Positions 9,409 to 17,157 of a stretch of DNA of 18,050 nt are shown piece by piece. The DNA is from an uncultured Roseateles sp. GTDB taxonomy: Bacteria > Pseudomonadota > Gammaproteobacteria > Burkholderiales > Burkholderiaceae. The stretch is from positions 1 to 18,050 of the forward strand of contig CAMPJJ010000105.1 in NCBI GenBank assembly GCA_946886855.1, written 5' to 3'. Positions within the stretch are counted from its first letter, which is position 1. Each line of letters starts with the position of its first letter. A program made the translations under genes and the position numbers. The notes beneath the pieces were generated by a model. It was not told where the DNA came from and made no database searches. It saw only the letters and a list, made by a program, of their open reading frames with translations.

Positions 9409-9771
9409 TCAGCGGATCACCTTGCCGATCACCTCGATCAGCTTGGCCGGGTCGAACGGCTTCACCAGCCATCCGGTGGCGCCCGCTGCGCGACCCGCCT
9501 GCTTCATCTGATCGCTGGACTCGGTGGTCAGGATCAGGATCGGCGTGGTCTTGAACTTGGGGTTGTCGCGCAGCTTCTTGGTCAGGCTGATGCCGTCCAT
9601 CCGGGGCATGTTCTGGTCGGTCAGCACCAGGTCGAAATCGCGTTGCGACGACTTCTCCCAAGCATCTTGCCCGTCCACCGCCTCCACGACGTTGAAACCC
9701 GCATTCTTGAGGGTGAACGAGACCATCTGGCGCATGGAGGCCGAATCGTCTACGGCGAGGATCGAGGGCAT
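9409..9771 (-). CDS. cheY: Chemotaxis response regulator CheY
   Basis: This is a 120-residue single-domain receiver. It takes phosphate from CheA and, in the phosphorylated form, binds the flagellar switch. The acidic pocket is D8/D9, the phospho-acceptor D52 (LTDQNMPRMDG), the switch threonines T82/T83 and the conserved lysine K104 (LVKPF). The position matching E. coli Tyr106 is a tryptophan (W101, in GATGWLVKPF). The reading frame stays open for 66 codons upstream, but that stretch is Arg/Pro/Ser-rich and unlike any receiver. The ATG at 9771 begins exactly at the domain and has CGGAGAA about 7 nt upstream, so it is the start. cheA follows after 19 nt and the CheZ-like gene precedes it by 121 nt, consistent with one operon. 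Confidence 0.96.
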   Translation of the reverse strand: MPSILAVDDSASMRQMVSFTLKNAGFNVVEAVDGQDAWEKSSQRDFDLVLTDQNMPRMDGISLTKKLRDNPKFKTTPILILTTESSDQMKQAGRAAGATGWLVKPFDPAKLIEVIGKVIR

Positions 9772-9892
9772 TTTGAGTTCTCCGGATGACAAGCGGTTTT
9801 CGGGTGGACCTGAAGATTCTTGAGGACCTTGAGGGCGGTCTGGTGACGGTGCCCGGTGATTTCGTGACCTAACGGACGGATCGTTGGAACAT

Positions 9893-10351
9893 TCAGAACA
9901 GTTCCACCGAGCCGGCGTCCATCTCGTCCTGCGTGACGGGATTGGGACGCAGCGGGGCGGTCTCGACAACGGCCAGGCCGTCCTCGTCGTCGCCGAAGGT
10001 GTCCCGGGCGAGCTGGTCCGAGCAGTTGCGCAGCCGTTGGCTGGTGTGCGCGATCAACTGCGTGGACATGTCCTGGAACTGCAGCGCGGTGATCGCCCCC
10101 GCCAGATGCAGCATCAACTGCTGCAGCGCATCCTGGTCCCTGGCTTCGGGCAGGCGCCCGCGCATCTGGTCCACCAGGCCGGACGCGCCGAAGAAATGCG
10201 TGGACAACGCTTCGCAGGCGTCGTCCAGCAGGCGCTGCAGGCGCTCGAGATCGTTGTTGACCGTCATCAGATGGTCCTGCAGCTCGGCAGCGGCGAGCAG
10301 CGGCATCAGTCCTGTGCCTTCCGGCTCGACCGACGTCTCATCGATTTGCAT
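9893..10351 (-). CDS. Short CheZ-like CheY phosphatase (putative)
   Basis: This 152-residue, largely helical soluble protein starts the chemotaxis gene run. Residues 87-101 (ITALQFQDMSTQLIA) match the catalytic stretch of CheZ, with D94 and Q98 at the spacing of the E. coli D143/Q147 pair that dephosphorylates CheY-P. The C-terminus (VTQDEMDAGSVELF) follows a Pro-containing flexible segment. It resembles the C-terminal CheY-docking peptide of CheZ, which ends in a hydrophobic Leu-Gly-Phe after Asp-rich residues. It is much shorter than E. coli CheZ (about 214 residues), so the helical hairpin must be truncated. GGAG lies 6 nt before the ATG at 10351. Its position 121 nt upstream of cheY supports a role as CheY phosphatase, but activity is inferred. 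It could instead be a diverged paralogue, with a full CheZ encoded elsewhere. Confidence 0.72.
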   Translation of the reverse strand: MQIDETSVEPEGTGLMPLLAAAELQDHLMTVNNDLERLQRLLDDACEALSTHFFGASGLVDQMRGRLPEARDQDALQQLMLHLAGAITALQFQDMSTQLIAHTSQRLRNCSDQLARDTFGDDEDGLAVVETAPLRPNPVTQDEMDAGSVELF

Positions 10352-10604
10352 CTTGGCTCCACATAGGGGTGTCCTGGTGCGTCTTCATGTCTGCCCAACT
10401 CAAACATGCGCCCGGACTTGTCGGCTGGCAAGAATCTTCGGCTTTTGCCACGCATCTGTCGACGGGACTAACCGTGCAAAGTCGTCCCAATAGCTCAGAT
10501 CGCAAGTTCATCGACGAGACCGTGACAAATCTCGATAAGGGTAAACCCAACACTCTACGGTTTCCAGATGAATAAAGCGGGGGGCTCGATGGCATAGATG
10601 AGGG
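10352..10604. promoter_or_regulatory. Divergent intergenic region, AT-richer, chemotaxis versus kinase genes
   Basis: This 253-nt gap separates two divergent transcription units and is visibly richer in A/T than its surroundings, especially at 10480-10580. It should hold promoters for the chemotaxis operon (minus) and for the kinase/regulator pair (plus). On the minus strand GCCGACAA (10418-10425) resembles a sigma-28 -10 box, but no matching -35 lies at the right distance. On the plus strand an extended -10-like TGGCATACT is seen near 10619-10627. Neither is convincing alone. A 68-codon open frame here looks random. Confidence 0.5.
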
Positions 10605-11795
10605 ATGCGCGACAAACTTGGCATACTCCCGGCCATGCCGACTCACCCCCTGGCCGAGCGCTCTCTGCGCCTGCTTCATATCGAGGATTCCGACCTGGAT
10701 CACCAACTGATCCTGGCCCAGTTGCAACGGGCCGGATTGCGATTCGAGATCACGCGGCTGGACACGCTGCCCGATATCGAGGCAGCCCTCGACCAGACCT
10801 GGGATGCGGTGATTTCCGATTACAACCTGCCGGGGTTTTCGGGCCTGGTCGTGCTGGACATGCTCAAGCAGCGGCATCTGGTGCTGCCATTCGTGCTGGT
10901 ATCGGGCGAGATCGGCGAGGACACGGCGGTGGCGGCCATGCGCACGGGGGCGTCGGATTACCTGCTCAAGAACAATCTGGCGCGGCTGGCGCCGGCGCTG
11001 TTGCATGCGATCGAGTCCTGCGAGGCCCAACTGGCGCGCCAGGAGGCGGACCGTGAACTGCTCAAGTCCAAGCAGCAGCTGCACGAACTGGCGGGACACC
11101 TGCAGACCAGTGTCGAAATGGAACGCGCGGCGATCGCCCGGGAGATCCATGACGACGTCGGCGGCTCGCTGACGGCGCTGAAGTTCGATCTGGCCTGGAT
11201 CGCCCGGCACAGCAGGGACGAGGACGTCCAGCAGCGTGTGCAATCGGCGTTGGAGACAGTCACCAGCGCCATTGAATCGAGCCAGCGCATCATGCACAAC
11301 CTGCGGCCGGCCATCCTGGAACAGGGATTGCTGGCAGCCGTGCAGTGGCTGGCCGCGCGTTTCGAACGCCGGACCGGCATCGCCACCGCGGTGAGACATG
11401 TCGGCGAGCAGTTCCAGCTGCCGGCCGGCGTGCCGCTGGTGGCCTACCGCTGCGCGCAGGAGGCGCTGACCAATGTGTCCAAGCATGCCGGGGCGACCAA
11501 GGTCGACGTGGAGTTGAGCATGGAGGGCGGCGTACTGACGCTGGAAATCAAGGACAACGGTCACGGCGTCGCGCCGGGCGATCTGAGCAAGGCGCGCAGC
11601 TTCGGCATCCGGGGACTGCGGGAGCGGGCGGCGACGGTAGGGGGCTGGGTCGACCTCAGCAGCGGCCTGCAGGGCACGGCGCTGATCCTGTCGGTGCCGT
11701 TGCGCGGCGTGTTCGGCGACTTCGACGTCGACGACGACGGGGATCCGATGCCGGCCGGTGCCGGTCATGACCCCTCTTCGTGGGGCGCCCTATGA
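10605..11795 (+). CDS. Receiver-histidine kinase hybrid, NarL-type (HisKA_3), cytosolic
   Basis: This 396-residue soluble protein has no transmembrane segment. An N-terminal receiver domain (about 21-140) has E27/D28, phospho-acceptor D72 (ISDYNLPGFSG), S100 and K122. A coiled linker (about 140-172) follows, then the HisKA_3 dimerisation helix with H182 (EIHDDVGG). The HATPase domain has N-box N290 (EALTNVSKHAG), DNGHG (317-321) and GIRGLRERA (334-342). The short acidic tail includes DVDDDGD. The family motif after the histidine is normally HDxxxQ, but here glycine 187 replaces the glutamine needed for phosphatase activity. The receiver at the input end suggests it is driven by another kinase rather than by a ligand. 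Its stop overlaps the next regulator by 4 nt (ATGA). Start choice is uncertain: ATG 10605 has no good ribosome site, and ATG 10635 is equally plausible. Confidence 0.9.
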   Translation: MRDKLGILPAMPTHPLAERSLRLLHIEDSDLDHQLILAQLQRAGLRFEITRLDTLPDIEAALDQTWDAVISDYNLPGFSGLVVLDMLKQRHLVLPFVLVSGEIGEDTAVAAMRTGASDYLLKNNLARLAPALLHAIESCEAQLARQEADRELLKSKQQLHELAGHLQTSVEMERAAIAREIHDDVGGSLTALKFDLAWIARHSRDEDVQQRVQSALETVTSAIESSQRIMHNLRPAILEQGLLAAVQWLAARFERRTGIATAVRHVGEQFQLPAGVPLVAYRCAQEALTNVSKHAGATKVDVELSMEGGVLTLEIKDNGHGVAPGDLSKARSFGIRGLRERAATVGGWVDLSSGLQGTALILSVPLRGVFGDFDVDDDGDPMPAGAGHDPSSWGAL

Positions 11796-12439
11796 TCAAG
11801 GTCATCCTCTGCGACGACCACGCGCTGATCCGCCGGGGGATCCGCGACACACTCTCCGACGCGCCCGACATCGAGGTGGTCGGCGAGGCTGGCGACTACG
11901 GCGAGCTGCGCAGCCTGATGCGTACCTTGGCGGCCGACAAGCAGTGCGACGTGCTGGTGCTCGACATCAACATGCCCGGCCGCAGCGGTCTGGACGTGCT
12001 GCACGTGCTCAAGGACGAGGGCACGACGACGCGGGTGCTCATCGTGTCGATGTACCCGGAAGACCAGTACGCGATCCGCGCGCTGCGCGCCGGAGCATTC
12101 GGCTACGTGAACAAGGGCGGCGATCCGCAGCTGCTGGTGCAGGCGGTGCGCACGGTGGCGCAGGGCCGCAAGTACGTGACCCCCGAGATCGCGCAGATGC
12201 TGGTCGAAAGCCTGACCGCGCCGGCGCCGGAGCAGGCGCACCAGAAACTGTCCGATCGCGAGCTGCAGACCCTGGTGATGATCGCGTCCGGCAAGCGCCT
12301 GTCGGACATCGCCGAAGAGCTGATGCTCAGCCCGAAGACGGTCAGCGTGTACCGCGCGCGGGTGCTGGAGAAGCTGGCGTTGTCCAACAACTCCGAACTG
12401 ACGGTCTACGCCATCCGCAACGGCCTGGTCGAGAGCTGA
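11792..12439 (+). CDS. NarL/FixJ-family response regulator
   Basis: This is a 215-residue DNA-binding response regulator. The receiver domain (1-125) has D8/D9, phospho-acceptor D58 (VLDINMPGRSG), S86 and K108. A linker leads to a LuxR-type helix-turn-helix (about 150-212): LSDRELQTLVMIASGKRLSDIAEELMLSPKTVSVYRARVLEKL is the standard pattern. The ATG at 11792 overlaps the kinase stop as ATGA, implying translational coupling; a GTG at 11780 would add only four residues. The partner kinase is the upstream gene. Its likely targets include the exporter operon that starts about 150 nt downstream on the same strand, where an inverted repeat overlaps a promoter-like element. That target is inferred from position. 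Confidence 0.95.
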   Translation: MIKVILCDDHALIRRGIRDTLSDAPDIEVVGEAGDYGELRSLMRTLAADKQCDVLVLDINMPGRSGLDVLHVLKDEGTTTRVLIVSMYPEDQYAIRALRAGAFGYVNKGGDPQLLVQAVRTVAQGRKYVTPEIAQMLVESLTAPAPEQAHQKLSDRELQTLVMIASGKRLSDIAEELMLSPKTVSVYRARVLEKLALSNNSELTVYAIRNGLVES

Positions 12440-12463
12440 GTCCACGGCCCGGTCGAAATCCGC

Positions 12464-12491
12464 CGTCCCCGTTCGTCGTCATCGGGGGACG
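12464..12491 (+). repeat. Inverted repeat downstream of regulator gene
   Basis: CGTCCCC (12464-12470) pairs with GGGGACG (12485-12491) around a 14-nt loop, 25 nt after the regulator stop. There is no U-tract, so a factor-independent terminator is doubtful. It may stabilise the regulator mRNA end or bind protein. Confidence 0.4.
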
Positions 12492-12528
12492 TTCACGCCA
12501 GCCAGCCGCCATTCATCGCAAGTCAGCA

Positions 12529-12563
12529 TTGACGAGCAGGGGGCGCCTCGGAGAATGCGCCCC
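12529..12563 (+). promoter_or_regulatory. Putative exporter promoter with overlapping operator dyad
   Basis: TTGACG (12529-12534; five of six to the sigma-70 -35) is followed after 16 nt by GAGAAT (12551-12556; four of six to the -10). A perfect dyad GGGGCGC-N10-GCGCCCC (12540-12563) covers the spacer and the downstream edge, with the -10 in its loop. A bound dimer would cover the promoter. Transcription would begin near 12563, giving a leader of about 25 nt that contains AGGGGG at 12576-12581. This is inference from pattern alone. Confidence 0.45.
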
Positions 12564-12601
12564 GTACTGACACACAGGGGGCCGTCATCGATACCGCACT
12601 G

Positions 12602-13819
12602 TTGAAAGAGCTGCGCATCCAGGGGAACGAGCGCGACGACCATGGCGGCGGGCCGCCGACCTGGGTCTGGGTGCTGGTGGGGGTGCTGGTGGTCCTCGCG
12701 CTGCTCGCCGGCGGCGGCTGGTGGTGGTGGACCCAGTCGCAGGTGCCGGAGGTGGCAACCGCCAACGCGCTGCCGCGGGGAGGCGCCGGGAGCGGCGCGG
12801 TGCTGCAGGCCACCGGGTATGTGACCGCGCGCCGCTCGGCCACGGTCTCGACGCAGATCACGGGGACCTTGACCGAGGTGCTCTTCGAGGAAGGCGACCG
12901 GATCGCCAAGGGTCAGGTCTTGGCCAAGCTCGAGGATCACGCCCTGCGCGCGGCGCTCGACATGGCGCGCGCCAACGTCAAGAGCGCCCAGGCCAACATC
13001 GACGCGACCCGTGCCCAACTGGCGCAGGCCCAGTCCGATCTGAGGCGCCAGGATGAACTGGCCGCGAGCGGCATGTCCACGAAACAGGCCGCGGAACAGG
13101 CCCGCACCGCGGTGACGACCACCGCCGCCCAACTGGAAGCGCGTCGCCGCGAGGCCGAGGCCGCGATGGCGCAGGCCACGCAGGCGCAGGTCAACTTCGA
13201 CTACACGGTGGTCAAGGCGCCGTTTGCCGGCGTCATCACCGCCAAGGCGGCCCAGGTGGGCGAGATCGTCTCTCCGCTGTCCGCGGGCGGCGGCTTCACC
13301 CGCACCGGTGTCGGCACCATCGTCGACATGGAATCGCTGGAAGTGGATGTCGATGTCAACGAGGCCTACATCGGCCAGGTCAAGGGCGACATGCCGGCCG
13401 AGGCGGTGCTGGACGCCTATCCCGACTGGCGCATCCCCGCGCACGTGATCGCGGTGGTGCCGGCGGCCGACCGCGGCAAGGCGACGGTCAAGGTGCGTGT
13501 GGCGCTGGAACAGAAGGACCAGCGCGTCGTGCCCGACATGGGCGTGCGCGTGTCCTTCCTGGCCGCCAAGGCGGATGCGAAGACCGCGCCTCCGCCGGGC
13601 GTGCTGGTGCCGAAATCCGCCATCACTTCCCGGGAGGGCGCGGCGGTGGTCTTCGTCGTCGTCGGCCAGAACGCCGCGGCGCGCAAGGTGAAGCAGGGGA
13701 CGCCGGTGGGCGAACAGGCGGTGGTGCTGGACGGCCTCAAGGCCGGCGAGCCCGTCGTCCTGAATCCGCCGGAACCGTTGGTGGACGGCGGCCGGATCAA
13801 GTTGAAGGCCGGCGAGTGA
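12602..13819 (+). CDS. Membrane-fusion (HlyD/MacA-like) adaptor of ABC exporter
   Basis: This periplasmic adaptor (about 405-410 residues) should link the inner-membrane ABC core to an outer-membrane channel. A short cytoplasmic N-terminus leads to one transmembrane helix (about 21-38), then a Trp-rich juncture. The first lipoyl half is at about 70-110 (GYVTARRSATVSTQITG, LFEEGDRIAKGQVLA). An Ala/Gln-rich coiled-coil hairpin (about 113-200) and the second lipoyl half (VKAPFAGVITAKAAQVGE) follow, then beta-barrel and membrane-proximal domains. The annotated start, TTG 12602, has no ribosome site. AGGGGG lies 5 nt before an in-frame ATC at 12587, which would add MDTAL and give TALLKELRI at the N-terminus, so the true start may be a rare ATC. 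It heads an operon with an ATPase and two permeases. No outer-membrane channel gene is in the window. Confidence 0.9.
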   Translation: MKELRIQGNERDDHGGGPPTWVWVLVGVLVVLALLAGGGWWWWTQSQVPEVATANALPRGGAGSGAVLQATGYVTARRSATVSTQITGTLTEVLFEEGDRIAKGQVLAKLEDHALRAALDMARANVKSAQANIDATRAQLAQAQSDLRRQDELAASGMSTKQAAEQARTAVTTTAAQLEARRREAEAAMAQATQAQVNFDYTVVKAPFAGVITAKAAQVGEIVSPLSAGGGFTRTGVGTIVDMESLEVDVDVNEAYIGQVKGDMPAEAVLDAYPDWRIPAHVIAVVPAADRGKATVKVRVALEQKDQRVVPDMGVRVSFLAAKADAKTAPPPGVLVPKSAITSREGAAVVFVVVGQNAAARKVKQGTPVGEQAVVLDGLKAGEPVVLNPPEPLVDGGRIKLKAGE

Positions 13820-13876
13820 GCGTGAGGGGCCGAGCGCCCCGGGCCCGTGAATGGACCGTTGATGCGAGGAGTCACC

Positions 13877-14572
<696 letters not shown>

Positions 14573-14614
14573 CGCCTCGGCGTCCAGGTCCAGTCCCGTC
14601 AGAAAGGGCTCGCC

Positions 14615-15784
14615 ATGAAATACCTCCACCTCATCTGGGCGGCGCTGTTCCGGCGCAAGCTCCGGACAGTGCTCACGCTGGTGTCCATCATCACCGCGTT
14701 CCTGCTGTTCGGATTGCTGGACGCGGTCCGCACCTCCTTCGACCAGGCCGGCCAGTCCGCCAACGGCGCCTCGCGGCTGCAGACGGGCTCGCGCCTGTCC
14801 TTCATCCAGACCTTGCCGATGGCGCTGACGCAGCGGATCCAGGCCGTGGAAGGCGCCAAGACCGTGACCTTCGCGAACTGGTTCGGCGGCGCGTATCAGG
14901 ATCCGCACAACCAGGTCGTGAGCTTCGCGGTCGCGCCGAACTACCTCGATGCGTATCCCGAGATGGTGGTCAGCGCGCAGGCCCGCCAGGCCTTCGCATC
15001 GACCCGGATCGGCGTGCTGGTCGGCGAACGGCTGGCCCAGCGCTTCAACTGGAAGGTCGGGGACAAGATCCCCTTGCAATCGACGATCTTCCCCGACCGC
15101 AACGGCAGCAAGAACTGGCAGTTCGAGGTCGTCGGCCTGATCGGGTCCGCGGACAAGAAGGCCGGCGGCTGGTACGACCAGCTGTTCCTGCTGAACTGGA
15201 AGTACTTCGACGACACGACGCCCTACAACCAGGGCCAGGTCGGCTGGTATGTGACGCGGGTCGCCGACGCCAATCAGGCCGACCGCGTGGCCAAGGCGAT
15301 CGACGCGATCTCCGCCAACTCCGACCATGAGACCCGCACGCAGACCGAGCAGGCGGCGATGGCTTCCTGGATGAAGCAGATCGCCGACATCGGTCTGATC
15401 GTCAGCTCGATCATGGGCGCGGTCTTCTTCACGCTGCTGCTGCTGTCGGGCAACACGATGATGCAGGCGGTGCGCGAGCGCACCAGCGAGATCGCGGTGC
15501 TGAAGACGATCGGATTCTCCGGGCGCAGCGTGCTGGCGATGGTCCTGGCGGAGTCGGTGCTGCTGCTGGTGATCGGCGGCGTGATCGGGCTGGGGCTGGC
15601 GAGCGTGATCGGCCCCGTCGTCAGCGCGGGCAGCGGCGGCGCGCTGAATCTGCCGGCGGCCGGCTTGCGCAGCTGGACCATGGGGATCGGTTTCATGGTG
15701 CTCTTCGGTGTGATCGTCGGCGCCTTGCCGGCGCTGAACGCGATGCGGCTCAACATCACCGATGCGCTGGCCGGGAGGGCCTGA
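14615..15784 (+). CDS. ABC transporter permease, FtsX/MacB-type (first)
   Basis: This is a 389-residue inner-membrane permease of the FtsX/MacB_PCD fold. TM1 lies at about 17-37, a periplasmic domain of about 220 residues at 38-257, and TM2 at about 260-282. The cytoplasmic coupling segment RERTSEIAVLKTIGFS (287-302) follows, then TM3 at about 305-333 and TM4 at about 354-376. It lacks its own ATPase domain, unlike MacB, so it must use the separate ATPase encoded just upstream. AAGGG lies about 7 nt before the ATG at 14615. The second permease starts 2 nt after its stop. The pair probably forms a heterodimer, as LolC/LolE do. The substrate is unknown; a hydrophobic molecule, lipid or peptide would fit the family. 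Confidence 0.94.
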   Translation: MKYLHLIWAALFRRKLRTVLTLVSIITAFLLFGLLDAVRTSFDQAGQSANGASRLQTGSRLSFIQTLPMALTQRIQAVEGAKTVTFANWFGGAYQDPHNQVVSFAVAPNYLDAYPEMVVSAQARQAFASTRIGVLVGERLAQRFNWKVGDKIPLQSTIFPDRNGSKNWQFEVVGLIGSADKKAGGWYDQLFLLNWKYFDDTTPYNQGQVGWYVTRVADANQADRVAKAIDAISANSDHETRTQTEQAAMASWMKQIADIGLIVSSIMGAVFFTLLLLSGNTMMQAVRERTSEIAVLKTIGFSGRSVLAMVLAESVLLLVIGGVIGLGLASVIGPVVSAGSGGALNLPAAGLRSWTMGIGFMVLFGVIVGALPALNAMRLNITDALAGRA

Positions 15785-15786
15785 TC

Positions 15787-17103
15787 ATGAAATTCCTCAA
15801 GAACCTGGGACTGGTCGTGCTGCTGGCGCTCGTGCTGGCGGGCTGGGTGATGCTGCCGTGGTCCGGCGCCGTCGGCGTGGCGGTCCTGCTGGCGCTGTGG
15901 ATGCTGCTGACGCGGCGCGGCGCGCAGGCGCGTTCGGTGACCGGCGTGGGTGTGAGCACGCTGTCGCAGCGGATCGGTTCCTCGGCCGTGATCGTGGTGG
16001 GCATCGCCGGGGTCGTCGGCGTGCTGGTGGCCCTGCTCGCGATGGCCGAGGGCTACGCGGAAACGCTGCGCAAGTCCGGCAGCGAGGACTCGGCCATCGT
16101 CCTGCGCGGCGGGTCGGCGGCGGAAGTGGCCTCCGTGATGACGCGCGACGACATCGTGCAGATCGCGCAGGCGCCAGGCGTGGCCAAGAGCGCCAAGGGC
16201 GAGCCGCTGGCCTCGGCCGAGACCGTGGTGGCGGCCAACCTGCCGGTGAAGGGAACGACGACCGACGAGGAGGGCAGCGTCCAGGTCCGCGGCGTGGGCG
16301 ACGAGGCGTTTGCGGTGCGTCCTCAGGTCAAGATCGTCGCGGGCCGGAAGTTCCAGCCGGGGCTCAAGGAGCTGATCGTCGGCCAAGGCGCCGCGCGTCA
16401 GTTCGAGGGCCTGGTGCCTGGCAAGCAGATCCGGCTGGGCAGCCAGATGTGGACGGTCACGGGCGTCTTTGCGTCCGGCGATTCGATGGACTCGGAACTG
16501 TGGGCCGATGCGCCCGTCGTCGCGGAAACTTACCGCCGCGGCGCGAGCCGCAATTCGGTGACCGTGAAGCTCACCGACGCCAACGCGTTCAAGGCCTTCA
16601 AGGCGGCGCTCGACGGCAATCCGCAGCTGAAGGTCGACACCACGACGACGCTGGCGTTCTTCTCCAAGCAATCCGAGCAGATGACCAAGATCCTGCGGAT
16701 CATCGGCATCGTGGTCGGGACGATCATGGCGATCGGCGCGATCTTCGGCGCGCTGAACACCATGTTCGCGGCGGTGGCGACGCGAGCGCGCGAGATCGCG
16801 ACCTTGCGGGCGATCGGCTTCCCCGGACTGCCGGTGGTGGTGGCGGTGATGCTGGAGACGATGCTGCTGGCCGCGCTCGGGGGCGTCCTCGGCGGCGCGG
16901 TCGCCTATCTGCTGTTCAATGGTCATGCGGCATCGACCATGAGCGCCGGCGCCGTCGGCAAGCTGAGTTTCGAACTGCGGGTCTCGGGGCAACTGCTGTG
17001 GGAGGGGCTCAAGTGGGCCCTGGCCATCGGCTTCATCGGCGGCCTGTTCCCCGCGGTGCGGGCGGCAAGCCTGCCGGTCACCACGGCGCTGCGCGAACTC
17101 TGA
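15787..17103 (+). CDS. ABC transporter permease, FtsX/MacB-type (second)
   Basis: This 438-residue FtsX-type permease is the partner of the preceding one. It begins with two extra hydrophobic helices (about 6-24 and 27-42), followed by a basic loop and then the canonical TM1 (about 65-87). A periplasmic domain of about 210 residues and TM2 (about 304-326) follow. The coupling segment TRAREIATLRAIGFPG (332-347), TM3 (about 347-377) and TM4 (about 405-425) complete the fold. The extra N-terminal pair is not part of the usual four-helix plan and could dock another subunit. GGGAGG lies about 9 nt before the ATG at 15787, only 2 nt after the previous stop. It ends the operon, convergent with fliR, with a strong hairpin after the stop. 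Confidence 0.93.
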   Translation: MKFLKNLGLVVLLALVLAGWVMLPWSGAVGVAVLLALWMLLTRRGAQARSVTGVGVSTLSQRIGSSAVIVVGIAGVVGVLVALLAMAEGYAETLRKSGSEDSAIVLRGGSAAEVASVMTRDDIVQIAQAPGVAKSAKGEPLASAETVVAANLPVKGTTTDEEGSVQVRGVGDEAFAVRPQVKIVAGRKFQPGLKELIVGQGAARQFEGLVPGKQIRLGSQMWTVTGVFASGDSMDSELWADAPVVAETYRRGASRNSVTVKLTDANAFKAFKAALDGNPQLKVDTTTTLAFFSKQSEQMTKILRIIGIVVGTIMAIGAIFGALNTMFAAVATRAREIATLRAIGFPGLPVVVAVMLETMLLAALGGVLGGAVAYLLFNGHAASTMSAGAVGKLSFELRVSGQLLWEGLKWALAIGFIGGLFPAVRAASLPVTTALREL

Positions 17104-17112
17104 CAGGACCCG

Positions 17113-17140
17113 TCGGCCGGTGCCGGGAGGCATCGGCCGG
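17113..17140. terminator. Hairpin between convergent permease and fliR genes
   Basis: CGGCCGGTGCC-type arms at 17113-17124 and 17129-17140 form a stem of up to 12 bp with two G-U wobbles and a GGGA (GNRA) tetraloop. It sits 10 nt after the permease stop and 17 nt after the fliR stop on the other strand. There is no U-tract on either side, so it may act as a bidirectional 3'-end stabiliser or a weak terminator for the convergent transcripts. Confidence 0.6.
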
Positions 17141-17157
17141 CGCGTGCCACCGGCGGC

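Noticed and set aside
7191..9554. Plus-strand open frame (787 codons) opposite cheA
   Set aside because: The opposite strand has all CheA motifs; this frame has none and runs through the cheA/cheY junction.
9772..9969. 66-residue N-terminal extension of CheY
   Set aside because: It is Arg/Pro/Ser-rich, overlaps the end of the CheZ-like gene in another frame, and a good start with ribosome site exists at 9771.
10418..10425. Sigma-28 (FliA) -10-like box GCCGACAA upstream of the CheZ-like gene
   Set aside because: No TAAA-like -35 lies at the required distance, so it is not claimed as a promoter.
10369..10575. 68-codon plus-strand open frame in the divergent promoter region
   Set aside because: It has no ribosome binding site, no recognisable features and an AT-richer composition unlike coding sequence here.
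10338..11768. Minus-strand open frame (476 codons) opposite the kinase
   Set aside because: Composition is shadow-like, and the plus strand encodes clear receiver and kinase motifs.
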